Program-made: the position numbers and the translations under genes
Shown here: piece after piece, positions 7,115 through 13,408 of the stretch
How positions within the stretch are numbered: position 1 is the stretch's first letter
Layout of the letters: each line of letters opens with the position of its first letter
The notes under the pieces: model-generated
Told to the model about the DNA's origin: nothing
The model's database searches: none
What the model saw: only the letters and a program-made list of their open reading frames with translations
DNA from: Firmicutes bacterium UBA3910
GTDB lineage: Bacteria > Bacillota > Limnochordia > Darwinibacteriales > Darwinibacteriaceae
Length of the DNA: 13,779 bases
Assembly (NCBI GenBank): GCA_002391465.1
Contig: DGFC01000066.1
Coordinates: forward strand, 568 to 14,346
Reading direction: 5' to 3'

Positions 7115-7791
7115 TGAGCCAAATTCCCATTCTATACGAGGATAACCACCTCTTGGTGGTGGTAAAGCCGCCCAATCTCCTTTCCCAGGGTGACCAGACG
7201 GGTGATGATGACCTGCACAGCCTGTTGAAGGAGTACATCAGGGAGAAGTACAACAAGCCGGGCAATGTGTATTTAGGCCTTGTGCATCGCCTAGACAGGC
7301 CCACCGGGGGTGTAATGGTGTTTGCCAAAACTTCCAAGGCGGCTGGGCGCTTGTCCGAGCAGCTGCGGGACAACACCCTCCAGCGGAGTTACTTAACCAT
7401 CGTTTCCGGCTATCCCGAACCTCTCCAGGGTGAAAGGCGCGATTATCTGCTTAAGGACAATAGGACGAACATGGTGAGTGTGGTTAAACCCAATGTAGCG
7501 GGGGCACAGGAAGCAATCCTTAAGTACCAGGTGCTGGACATGAAAAACGGATTCAGTCTAGTTCGGGTTCAGCTCCTAACTGGTAGACCCCACCAGATCC
7601 GGGTCCAGATGGCCGCCTTTGGTCATCCTGTTTTGGGCGACCAGCGCTACGGACCCCGTACTAACGTGCGGCAACAGCTTGCCCTTTGGGCTGAAAGGAT
7701 CTCCCTAGTCCATCCCACAAAAAAAGAGCGGTTGGAGTTTTCCGAACCGCCCCCGAAAGAGAAACCGTGGACCGATTTTCGTCTGCCCTGA
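7114..7791 (+). CDS. RluA-family pseudouridine synthase without an S4 domain
   Basis: A 225-residue protein of the RluA/RluC/RluD family, which isomerises specific uridines to pseudouridine in rRNA or tRNA. The catalytic Asp is Asp61 in the hallmark HRLDRPTGG (58-66). Other family blocks are present: ILYEDNHLLVVVKPPNLLSQ at the N-terminus, K.GRLSEQLRDNTLQRSYLTIV in the middle, and LLTGRPHQIRVQMAAFGHPVLGDQRYG near residues 154-180. The protein starts directly with the catalytic domain and lacks the RNA-binding S4 domain found in RluC/RluD, like the smaller members of the family; the target nucleotide cannot be assigned. The ATG overlaps the nadE stop codon by one base, and AGGAGA at 7102-7107 lies inside nadE, so translation is probably coupled. 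The stop codon TGA sits inside the terminator hairpin. Confidence 0.92.
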   Translation: MSQIPILYEDNHLLVVVKPPNLLSQGDQTGDDDLHSLLKEYIREKYNKPGNVYLGLVHRLDRPTGGVMVFAKTSKAAGRLSEQLRDNTLQRSYLTIVSGYPEPLQGERRDYLLKDNRTNMVSVVKPNVAGAQEAILKYQVLDMKNGFSLVRVQLLTGRPHQIRVQMAAFGHPVLGDQRYGPRTNVRQQLALWAERISLVHPTKKERLEFSEPPPKEKPWTDFRLP

Positions 7792-7816
7792 TCGAATTGA
7801 TCAGGGTTTGTTTTTT
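7786..7816 (+). terminator. Intrinsic terminator of the MATE-nadE-pseudouridine synthase unit
   Basis: CCCTGATC (7786-7793) and GATCAGGG (7799-7806) form a perfect 8-bp stem with loop GAATT, followed by TTTGTTTTTT (7807-7816). The left arm contains the plus-strand stop codon (TGA, 7789-7791) and the right arm holds the minus-strand stop codon (bases 7801-7803). On the minus strand no U-tract follows the stem, so termination in that direction would be weak at best. Confidence 0.85.
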
Positions 7817-8265
7817 AGTACGAACTTCTGCACTGTAATTCCTTCCCCCAGGGTCATAATGGCCATGGTAATGGGTAAGGTGAACCGCCTGGGTCCGGCG
7901 CTGCCCGGGTTGATTACAAGCATCTTTCCGCGCCTTTCTTCTTTGTACTGGTGGGTGTGCCCGTGGACAACCACGTCAGCCTCAAGCTCGGTGAGATCCA
8001 AGTGTTGGAGGTTATGCACTACTACGATGGAAAAACCTCCGATTTCAACTCGCTCCACATCCTTTAGTTCCGAGGCCCAACTGCCCATATCCATATTACC
8101 CCTGACTACCGTGGTGGGAGCAATCCGCCTTATTTCCTCCAGTGTTTCTGGATCGTTCACGTCGCCAGCATGGATGATATGGTCACAGTCCAGGAGTAAT
8201 TCCCGAGCTTGGCTGCGGAAAATCCCGTGTGTGTCGGAAATCAACCCTATTCTCATTTCCTGCAC
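7801..8265 (-). CDS. YfcE/MJ0936-family metallophosphoesterase
   Basis: A 154-residue protein of the small calcineurin-like phosphodiesterase family (YfcE, YsnB, MJ0936). All metal-ligand motifs are present in order: SDTHG (Asp11, His13), HAGDVND (Asp35), GNMD (Asn57), VVHN (His84) and GHTH (His103, His105). These enzymes bind two divalent metals, often Mn2+, and hydrolyse phosphodiesters in vitro; natural substrates are mostly unknown. The GTG at 8265 is preferred over ATG at 8256 because an AGGGGG stretch lies about six bases before the GTG, while the ATG has only an AGGA two bases away. The last codons (KNKP and stop) are encoded by the antisense strand of the opposing operon's terminator. 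The gene follows cadA on the same strand but has its own consensus promoter with a palindrome over the -10 box. Confidence 0.9.
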   Translation of the reverse strand: MQEMRIGLISDTHGIFRSQARELLLDCDHIIHAGDVNDPETLEEIRRIAPTTVVRGNMDMGSWASELKDVERVEIGGFSIVVVHNLQHLDLTELEADVVVHGHTHQYKEERRGKMLVINPGSAGPRRFTLPITMAIMTLGEGITVQKFVLKNKP

Positions 8266-8285
8266 CGAAATCCCCCTTTTTCGTC

Positions 8286-8316
8286 GTCTGTATCATAATG
8301 AAATGATTATACAGAC
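8286..8316 (-). promoter_or_regulatory. 31-bp imperfect palindrome, candidate operator for the phosphodiesterase gene
   Basis: The outer arms GTCTGTAT (8286-8293) and ATACAGAC (8309-8316) are perfect complements. The symmetry continues inward with only two mismatches over 14 positions per arm. It covers the -10 box (8306-8311) and the predicted start point near 8299, the classical position for a repressor site. The AT-rich inner part resembles Fur-superfamily operators in composition but does not match a standard Fur, Zur or PerR box, so the regulator is not named. Confidence 0.6.
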
Positions 8317-8334
8317 ATTTTTTGGGCTTGTCAA
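8299..8334 (-). promoter_or_regulatory. Perfect consensus sigma-A promoter for the phosphodiesterase gene
   Basis: On the minus strand TTGACA (8334-8329) and TATAAT (8311-8306) both match consensus at 6 of 6 positions, with a 17-base spacer. The predicted start near 8299 gives a leader of about 34 bases. The -35 box begins only 8 bases after the cadA stop codon. Confidence 0.85.
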
Positions 8335-8341
8335 AGCGTTT

Positions 8342-10423
8342 TCAGTCCCTCACCGCTCTGATTATGCGCATGGAGTTGAGTACTGTCAATATGGTCACGC
8401 CCACATCGGCAAAGACGGCCTGCCAGAGGGAAACGGCGCTTACGGCGCCTAAAAGCAGCACCACTACCTTGACCACTAAAGCTAGGTTAATATTCTGCCA
8501 GACAATGCGGTTGGTCTTTCCAGCCGTTTCCATCGCCTCAACCACAGCGAAGGGATTGTCGGTCATCAGAACCACATCAGCCGTCTCCACAGCGGCTTCC
8601 GAGCCAAGGGCCCCCATGGCTACGCCCACGTGGGCCCTGGCTAGGGCAGGGGCATCGTTGATACCGTCACCCACAAAGACCACTTTGGACTTTCCATCGC
8701 TATTCTGGATGATGGCGTCCACCTGCTCCACCTTCTGCTCCGGCAGGAGCTCTGCATGGAACTCATGAATTCCTAAGGCTGCAGCTGTACCCTGGGCCGC
8801 ACTGGCCGAATCGCCTGTGAGCATAATCACCCTCTTGCCCAGCTGCTTGAGTCGCTGTACCGCTTCTATCGCGCCAGGTTTGGGACTGTCGCTGAGCCAT
8901 ATGATGCCCGCCCGTTTCCCGTCGATGGCCACATACACGCCCGAAAACGAACCGACTGCCTCCATTTCGATGCCAGCTTGGGCTAGGAAACGGGCACTGC
9001 CAACCAGGATTTCCCTGTCCTGCCAGCGGGCCTTGACGCCCAATCCGGTCAGTTCTTCTACCTCCGAGACTTCACTTAAGGCAATTTCTTGGCCGTAAGC
9101 AGCAGCTATGGAACGGGCGATGGGGTGGGAGGAGAAACTTTCCCCATGGGCTGCCGCCGCCAGTACCTCTTCTTCTGTAAAGGGAGGCTCCGCCTCTACC
9201 CTCTGAACAGTAAAATCACCGGAAGTGAGGGTACCCGTTTTGTCAAAAACCACCGTATCCGCTTCGTGCAGTGCCTGCAGGTAGTTACTGCCCTTAACTA
9301 AGATGCCCTGTTTGGACGCTCGCCCTATACCGCCGAAAAAGCCAAGGGGAATGGAGACCACTAGGGCGCAGGGGCAGGAAATTACCAAGAAAACAAGGGC
9401 CCTGTAAAACCAACTCTCAAAGGAAGCAGCGAAAAAGAGGGGAGGGATAGCAGCAATTAAGGCGGCCGCACCTACCACTGCAGGGGTGTAATACCTAGCA
9501 AAGGAAGTGATGAAGTCTTCCGTGGGCGCCTTATTGGCCGCCGCGTTTTCCACCAGGTCGAGAATTCTGGCCACGGCCGATTGGGCCGCTTCCTTTGTCG
9601 CCTCAATGGTTAAAAGGCCGCTCAGGTTAATACAGCCGGCTAACACCTCTTCACCTGTCTCCACCGGGCGGGCGAGACTCTCTCCCGTTAAAGCGGACGC
9701 ATCGAGGGAGGACGAACCGTCCAAGATTATTCCATCCACCGGAATACGCTCGCCGGGGAGGACAAAAAGAACGTCTCCCACTTTTACATCTACCACCGGC
9801 ACATCAACCAGCTGTTCTCCTTGCTTACGGTGGGCAATTTGCGGCTTAATCGCTATCAGAGCCTGGATCGAGCGGCGGGAATGGTCGACCGCTAATCCCT
9901 GCAGGAATTCCCCTGTGCGATAAAAGAGCATGACTGAAGCTGCTTCCGGCAGCTCGCCAATGGCTAGGGCGCCGAGGGTAGCAATTGTCATCAGGAAATT
10001 TTCATCGAAAATTTGCCCCTGGATGATGTTTTTCCCCGCTTGCAGAATGATCTCCCAGCCCGCCAAAAAGTAGGCTAGGAGAATTAGGCCGTTTTTGCCA
10101 AGACCCGCAGGTAGAAAAAGGGCAGTGAAGAAGCTGAGCAATCCGGCAGCAAAGGCTAGGTTGCGCCCAGTTAAGACATCTACCCTTACCTTAGGAGTAG
10201 GGGCTTCGCTTACCAACACACCCGGTTCCAGCGCAGCAACAATTTCACTCAGGGCAGACTTAATGTCCTCTTTCTGAGCGTCCTTGTGCGTGTCGAGGAT
10301 AATCCTGCTGGTGGGAAAATCCACCACCGCTTTTTTTACGTTATTTAATTTTCCGGCTGCCACTTCAATTTTTTGAGCGCAGCTGGCGCAGTCGAGCCCC
10401 TGCAGATGATAGATTTGGCGCAT
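8342..10423 (-). CDS. cadA: Zn/Cd/Pb-translocating P1B-type ATPase
   Basis: A 693-residue heavy-metal efflux pump that uses ATP to export divalent soft metals. Domains in order: an N-terminal HMA metal-binding domain with GLDCASC (Cys12, Cys15); membrane segments from about residue 88; the actuator domain with TGES (246-249); the transmembrane metal site CPC (350-352); the phosphorylation motif DKTGTLT (Asp394); the nucleotide-binding HP dipeptide (433-434); GDGINDAP (585-592); and a final membrane pair carrying Lys652 and Asp673 in N..L..K...L and FADVGVT. CPC together with this Lys and Asp is the pattern of the Zn2+/Cd2+/Pb2+ subgroup (P1B-2) rather than the copper pumps. ATG 10423 is chosen because GAGGT at 10435-10431 lies seven bases upstream; an in-frame ATG at 10450 is inside the repressor gene. 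It lies 13 bases downstream of arsR, so the two form an operon. Confidence 0.95.
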   Translation of the reverse strand: MRQIYHLQGLDCASCAQKIEVAAGKLNNVKKAVVDFPTSRIILDTHKDAQKEDIKSALSEIVAALEPGVLVSEAPTPKVRVDVLTGRNLAFAAGLLSFFTALFLPAGLGKNGLILLAYFLAGWEIILQAGKNIIQGQIFDENFLMTIATLGALAIGELPEAASVMLFYRTGEFLQGLAVDHSRRSIQALIAIKPQIAHRKQGEQLVDVPVVDVKVGDVLFVLPGERIPVDGIILDGSSSLDASALTGESLARPVETGEEVLAGCINLSGLLTIEATKEAAQSAVARILDLVENAAANKAPTEDFITSFARYYTPAVVGAAALIAAIPPLFFAASFESWFYRALVFLVISCPCALVVSIPLGFFGGIGRASKQGILVKGSNYLQALHEADTVVFDKTGTLTSGDFTVQRVEAEPPFTEEEVLAAAAHGESFSSHPIARSIAAAYGQEIALSEVSEVEELTGLGVKARWQDREILVGSARFLAQAGIEMEAVGSFSGVYVAIDGKRAGIIWLSDSPKPGAIEAVQRLKQLGKRVIMLTGDSASAAQGTAAALGIHEFHAELLPEQKVEQVDAIIQNSDGKSKVVFVGDGINDAPALARAHVGVAMGALGSEAAVETADVVLMTDNPFAVVEAMETAGKTNRIVWQNINLALVVKVVVLLLGAVSAVSLWQAVFADVGVTILTVLNSMRIIRAVRD

Positions 10424-10436
10424 GTTTAACACCTCG

Positions 10437-10802
10437 TTATTTCCCCTCAAGGATATGCTGATAACCTTGATCGAAGATTGCCTTAATATGGTCGTCGTCG
10501 AGGGAATAATAAACTACCCGACCTTCTTTGCGGAACTTGACCAGCTTTGCCTGTTTCAAAACCCGCAGTTGATGGGATATGGCTGACTGCTTCATATCCA
10601 GAAGAAAAGCAATATCGCACACACACATCTCCGCCTGGGAGAGGGCGTACAAAATGCGGATGCGGGTGGTATCCCCAAACACTTTGAAGAGTTCGGCCAG
10701 GGTAAACAGTTCCTCTTCCAGGGGCATGGAGTCCCTCACTTGATCCACAACGTCAGTATGAATTGCACTCACATCGCAGTGCGGTGCCTGTTGATCCTGC
10801 AT
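10437..10802 (-). CDS. ArsR/SmtB/CadC-family metal-sensing repressor
   Basis: A 121-residue winged-helix repressor, typical of the family in size. The DNA-recognition helix-turn-helix covers DIAFLLDMKQSAISHQLRVLKQAKLV (63-88), followed by the wing FRKEGRVVYYSL (90-101). Two kinds of metal site are visible. The first is an alpha-3N type cluster with His8-Cys9 near the N-terminus and Cys60-x-Cys62-Asp63, as in CadC, which binds Cd/Pb. The second is an alpha-5 type set, Asp103, His105, His116 and Glu119, matching the spacing of the SmtB/CzrA zinc site across the dimer. In the family, metal binding releases the repressor from DNA. It is first in the operon with cadA and has a matching inverted repeat just downstream of its promoter, so it is most likely autoregulated and controls the pump. 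AAGGAGG at 10816-10810 supports the ATG. Confidence 0.94.
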   Translation of the reverse strand: MQDQQAPHCDVSAIHTDVVDQVRDSMPLEEELFTLAELFKVFGDTTRIRILYALSQAEMCVCDIAFLLDMKQSAISHQLRVLKQAKLVKFRKEGRVVYYSLDDDHIKAIFDQGYQHILEGK

Positions 10803-10819
10803 GTTTCCCCCTCCTTTAT

Positions 10820-10839
10820 ATATGAATAGTTGTTCATAT
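10820..10839 (-). promoter_or_regulatory. SmtB/CadC-type operator upstream of arsR-cadA
   Basis: The plus strand reads ATATGAA (10820-10826), six spacer bases, then TTCATAT (10833-10839): a perfect 7-bp inverted repeat of the TGAA...TTCA type bound by zinc-sensing ArsR proteins. A further TTCAT half-site at 10841-10845 lies next to it. The site sits between the predicted transcription start (about 10843) and the ribosome binding site, where a bound dimer would block transcription. Confidence 0.75.
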
Positions 10840-10842
10840 GTT

Positions 10843-10878
10843 CATGTATATTATATTCCCATGCCTGAATTTCGTCAA
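10843..10878 (-). promoter_or_regulatory. Promoter of the arsR-cadA operon
   Basis: On the minus strand the -35 element is TTGACG (10878-10873, 5 of 6) and the -10 element is TATAAT (10855-10850, 6 of 6), separated by 17 bases. Transcription should start near 10843, just before the operator. The -35 box is one base beyond the U-tract of the preceding gene's terminator. Confidence 0.85.
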
Positions 10879-10879
10879 G

Positions 10880-10910
10880 AAAAAAAGCCCTATCCCCAAG
10901 GGGATAGGGC
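10880..10910 (-). terminator. Strong intrinsic terminator after the two-domain secreted protein gene
   Basis: Read on the minus strand, GCCCTATCCCC (10910-10900) pairs perfectly with GGGGATAGGGC (10897-10887) over 11 bp. The loop is two bases, or four if the closing pair opens. Seven T residues (10886-10880) follow. It isolates the arsR-cadA promoter from upstream readthrough. Confidence 0.93.
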
Positions 10911-10922
10911 CCGCTTTCTACA

Positions 10923-11693
10923 CTAGTCCACAAGAAATACAACCGCGTATTCAGCCAGGAAATCATAGACGTTGAGGGCGTCCAAGATAGCTTCCGCATC
11001 TTCATCGCTGATCACTACGCTTGTTTCCGCTGTACCGGTAACCTCTAAAGCTCTCACGACCAAGGGCGATACAGTCACTTTTTCATCGGGCTGAATGCGA
11101 CGCAGCAATTCTGGGCTCAGTTCCTGGCCGTAGGCTGCGATACCTGCCTGCTGGAGAAACTCATAACCCACAGCCACGCCTGCGTAGATTAAATGGCCTG
11201 ACTGGCTGTAAATTTTCGGGCTCATACCCCGCTTCAGGGGTAGGCCCCGTCCATCCACTATTAGGCCTGTGTAAACCAGTCCTTGACGGATTAGTTCTTC
11301 GTCTGCCAGATCCAGCTCTACGCGGCGGATATTGAACTCATCCCACTGCATTTCCACTCCCTCGGGAGCGGTAAAGACAACAGTGGCACGTTGGGCACCG
11401 GGCGGTGCAGTGACTATGGTGGAGATTGTCTGCCACTGATCGGGCCGGGAAAGGCTGCCGCTCAGCTGGGTGGAACGGAGGTATTCTCCGTGTTCGGTGG
11501 TGATGTAAACGGAGGCTACCGTTGGAGTATTGGGTATTTCCGCCCTAACCTGGACACTTACTTCGTAACGGGCGCCTGCTTCCAGCAGGAATGTCTTTCT
11601 GAATTCGGTCTGTTTGGCCAACGCTGCATTGGCAGTCAAACAGATAAGCAATAAGGTTAATACAGTTAAACCAGTCAACCTGCCAATCCTCAT
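10923..11693 (-). CDS. Secreted two-domain protein: carbohydrate-binding-like sandwich plus LPP20/FlgT-like C-terminal domain
   Basis: A 256-residue exported protein without an assigned function. Residues 1 to about 26 form a Sec signal peptide (basic MRIGR, hydrophobic core, then ANA-ALA). Residues about 30-127 resemble a CBM_4_9-type jelly roll: ARYEVSVQVRA, then WQTISTIVTAPPGAQRATVVFTAP and a closing MQWDEFNIRRVEL. Residues about 139-256 begin with VYTGLIVDGRGLPLKRGMSPKIY, a pattern I associate with the LPP20/FlgT-like family of exported proteins, and then continue with VAVGYEF...A.YGQE and VSPLVVRALEVTGTAETSVVISDEDAEAI. ATG 11693 is preferred over ATG 11699: GGAGG at 11705-11701 is seven bases from the former but only one from the latter. 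Terminators lie on both sides, so the gene is probably transcribed alone or by readthrough from the LysM gene. The domain names are pattern-based. Confidence 0.72.
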   Translation of the reverse strand: MRIGRLTGLTVLTLLLICLTANAALAKQTEFRKTFLLEAGARYEVSVQVRAEIPNTPTVASVYITTEHGEYLRSTQLSGSLSRPDQWQTISTIVTAPPGAQRATVVFTAPEGVEMQWDEFNIRRVELDLADEELIRQGLVYTGLIVDGRGLPLKRGMSPKIYSQSGHLIYAGVAVGYEFLQQAGIAAYGQELSPELLRRIQPDEKVTVSPLVVRALEVTGTAETSVVISDEDAEAILDALNVYDFLAEYAVVFLVD

Positions 11694-11718
11694 ATCCATA
11701 CCTCCCGTCGCTTCCCTA

Positions 11719-11749
11719 GACAGTTCGCATCTGATTAGTCAGATCTGTC
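11719..11749 (-). promoter_or_regulatory. Bulged hairpin or inverted repeat in the leader of the two-domain secreted protein gene
   Basis: Plus-strand arms GACAG (11719-11723) and CTGTC (11745-11749), and inner arms ATCTGA (11729-11734) and TCAGAT (11739-11744), pair around loop TTAG with one 5-base bulge (11724-11728). No U-tract follows, so it is not a terminator. It ends 13 bases before the GGAGG that serves the start at 11693, so it could be an operator or a leader RNA structure. Confidence 0.4.
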
Positions 11750-11760
11750 CCATTATGTAG

Positions 11761-11784
11761 AAAAAAGGGGGTTACCCCCCTTTT
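11761..11784 (-). terminator. Intrinsic terminator after the LysM gene
   Basis: Read on the minus strand, GGGGG pairs with CCCCC (11771-11767) across a short GTAA-type loop, and six T residues follow (11766-11761). A flanking AAAA on the 5' side can extend the stem. The complementary strand ends in TTTT, so weak bidirectional action is possible. It begins one base after the stop codon. Confidence 0.85.
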
Positions 11785-11785
11785 C

Positions 11786-12313
11786 TTAGCCAACGATCAG
11801 CGTCTGTCCTGCTTCGATCACGTTCAAATCTTCAATTTCGTTCCACTCAAGCAGTTCAGCCAGTGTCACACCGTACTTCTGTGCCAGCTTGTACAGGGTA
11901 TCACCGATTTCTACCCTGTGGGTAACCCGTTCCTCTTCACCTTCGTAAAGGTGCATGGGAATACGGATCATCTCACCAGTCTGCAGCTTGTCCCCTTCGA
12001 GCTCATTAGCATCGCGGAGAGCCTGGAGGGGTACCCGGTACTGTTTTGCCAGGGAACGGGCGTTGTCTCCGGGCTGCACGATGTGGTAGCTCCAGAGCGG
12101 CTGCACGGGCAGGGTGATTACCTGTCCAATTTGGAGATTATCGGGGGTGATCCCCGGATTAAGATCTAACAGTTCTAAGACGGTGGTGTCATACTTGGCC
12201 GCCAACTTCCGCAGCGTATCGCCTGCCTCAATCACATGCTTGTCCTGGGCAAAAGATACGGCGGTAACGAGGAGAACCAAAACGCAGATTAGGACTGGAA
12301 TCAGTCTTTTCAT
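11786..12313 (-). CDS. Secreted protein with three LysM domains
   Basis: A 175-residue exported protein made almost only of LysM modules, which bind N-acetylglucosamine-containing glycans such as peptidoglycan. A signal peptide covers residues 1-22 (hydrophobic core, cleavage predicted after SFA). LysM 1 spans about 25-69 (HVIEAGDTLRKLAAKY...QIGQVITLP), LysM 2 about 76-119 (YHIVQPGDNARSLAKQY...TGEMIRIP) and LysM 3 about 131-174 (HRVEIGDTLYKLAQKYGVT...EAGQTLIVG). There is no catalytic domain, so it is a wall-binding protein rather than a complete hydrolase. ATG 12313 is chosen over an in-frame GTG at 12322: GGAGGT at 12326-12321 overlaps that GTG and stands seven bases from the ATG. A terminator follows the stop directly. 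A role in cell-wall or spore-coat attachment is possible but not shown by the sequence. Confidence 0.93.
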   Translation of the reverse strand: MKRLIPVLICVLVLLVTAVSFAQDKHVIEAGDTLRKLAAKYDTTVLELLDLNPGITPDNLQIGQVITLPVQPLWSYHIVQPGDNARSLAKQYRVPLQALRDANELEGDKLQTGEMIRIPMHLYEGEEERVTHRVEIGDTLYKLAQKYGVTLAELLEWNEIEDLNVIEAGQTLIVG

Positions 12314-12326
12314 TCTTTTCACCTCC

Positions 12327-12362
12327 AGCCCCTATTATTGATCCAGCTGGGACAGAAGGCAA
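12327..12362 (-). promoter_or_regulatory. Possible promoter of the LysM gene
   Basis: On the minus strand TTGCCT (12362-12357, 4 of 6) and AATAAT (12339-12334, 5 of 6) are 17 bases apart. The predicted start near 12327 would leave a very short leader that begins at the ribosome binding site, which makes this call tentative. Confidence 0.35.
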
Positions 12363-12380
12363 AGGTATCTTCTGCGATTC

Positions 12381-13370
12381 TTAGAAGGAAATTCCACTGC
12401 GCCTCAGTGTCCAGGCCAAAAGTTCGGGGGTAATATCCAACTGGAAGAACACTTCCATAAAGGCACGGTAAGTCTCGGTCAAATCCCCCGGATAGCTGTT
12501 AGGATAAGCTACGGAGTGGAGCCACTCCACACCTAAAAGACCGAATAAGGAGCCTGGATCGAGCCAGTTAGCGGGAAAGGATGGAATCTGATAAATGCGT
12601 TTATGGCCGTCCTGTTCAATGGCTCGATAGGGATCGGCGATCAGGTGGGGCATGATTAAGACAAAGTCGGGGAAGGGAGGTTCATCGCTCCAAACAGGCA
12701 TTTCCTCCATGCCAGCCAGCTCTAACAGCTGGTCAAAAAAACCGGACGGTTGGGGCGAGACAATATGTACCGGTATGGGGTTGTAGAAAGTGCGCACAGC
12801 CAAAAACTGTTCTGCCTTTCCCAATTGGTTAGCGGCAAAGGCTGCCAGGGCTTGTCCCCGCACTTCCTTGTTTAGAATCTCTCCCAAAAAGTACAGTGTG
12901 TCGGGCAGAGCCCGGATGCTGTTATCAACTAGGATAACGGGTCTGCCTAGCGCTTCTTCAATCTCGTCAGCTAAATCCATGTTTTCTTGATCAATGGGGG
13001 AGTAGTGGATGATCAGATCGGGCTGGAGTTCCTGCAGTACATCGAACTGGATTGTTTGGTAGTGTAGGTCCCAAGTGCCCACAGTAGGCAGCTCATGGTA
13101 AGCGGGTGACACAGCAAACTCCAGATCCGGGCTGAGGCCCCTGTTCCAGCCCAGAATGACCTCGGGGTCGAGGGTATAAACGAGAAAGGTGCCTGCCTCT
13201 GTCGTAGCGTAGACGTTCTGTATCTCCTGGGGCAAGATTACGCTGCGGCCAGCGTGATCAATCACGGTGGTGGGCAGCGGTACCGCATCTTGGGTGTCGT
13301 ACGCCAAAACCAACAAAAAAAGGAGGGCCAGGATAGAAATGTGCCAACAACGCCTATTTCCCCTCTCCAT
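12381..13370 (-). CDS. Periplasmic-binding-protein-2 type ABC substrate-binding protein (iron/cobalamin/metal-chelate class), orphan
   Basis: A 329-residue exported protein of the BtuF/FepB/FhuD class. A signal peptide or anchor covers about residues 1-29 (basic MERGNRR, then a leucine-rich core). The mature protein opens with the class signature VIDHAGRSVILP...VYATTEAGTFLVYTLDPEVILGWNRGLS. It then shows LQELQPDLIIHYS, the strand before the inter-lobe helix, and near the C-terminus a conserved block RIYQIPSFPANWLDPGSLFGLLGVEWL. The family captures ferric siderophores, haem, cobalamin or oxyanions for an FecCD-type permease; the ligand is not predictable here. No lipobox cysteine follows the hydrophobic core, so lipid anchoring, usual for such proteins in Gram-positives, is not apparent. 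No permease or ATPase gene is adjacent. The ATG at 13370 is supported by GAGGAGG at about 13386-13380. Confidence 0.85.
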   Translation of the reverse strand: MERGNRRCWHISILALLFLLVLAYDTQDAVPLPTTVIDHAGRSVILPQEIQNVYATTEAGTFLVYTLDPEVILGWNRGLSPDLEFAVSPAYHELPTVGTWDLHYQTIQFDVLQELQPDLIIHYSPIDQENMDLADEIEEALGRPVILVDNSIRALPDTLYFLGEILNKEVRGQALAAFAANQLGKAEQFLAVRTFYNPIPVHIVSPQPSGFFDQLLELAGMEEMPVWSDEPPFPDFVLIMPHLIADPYRAIEQDGHKRIYQIPSFPANWLDPGSLFGLLGVEWLHSVAYPNSYPGDLTETYRAFMEVFFQLDITPELLAWTLRRSGISF

Positions 13371-13408
13371 GGGCTGCCCTCCTCTGCTTGAAAAATCTTC
13401 CTATTGTT

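Noticed and set aside
7808..8452. Plus-strand open frame of 214 codons opposite the phosphodiesterase gene and the 3' end of cadA
   Set aside because: The minus strand encodes a complete metallophosphoesterase with all metal ligands. The plus-strand translation is low-complexity, serine/proline-rich and without motifs.
8322..8768. Plus-strand open frame opposite the end of cadA
   Set aside because: Its Thr/Ser/Ala-rich translation is typical of an antisense shadow of a conserved ATPase region; no start signal was seen.
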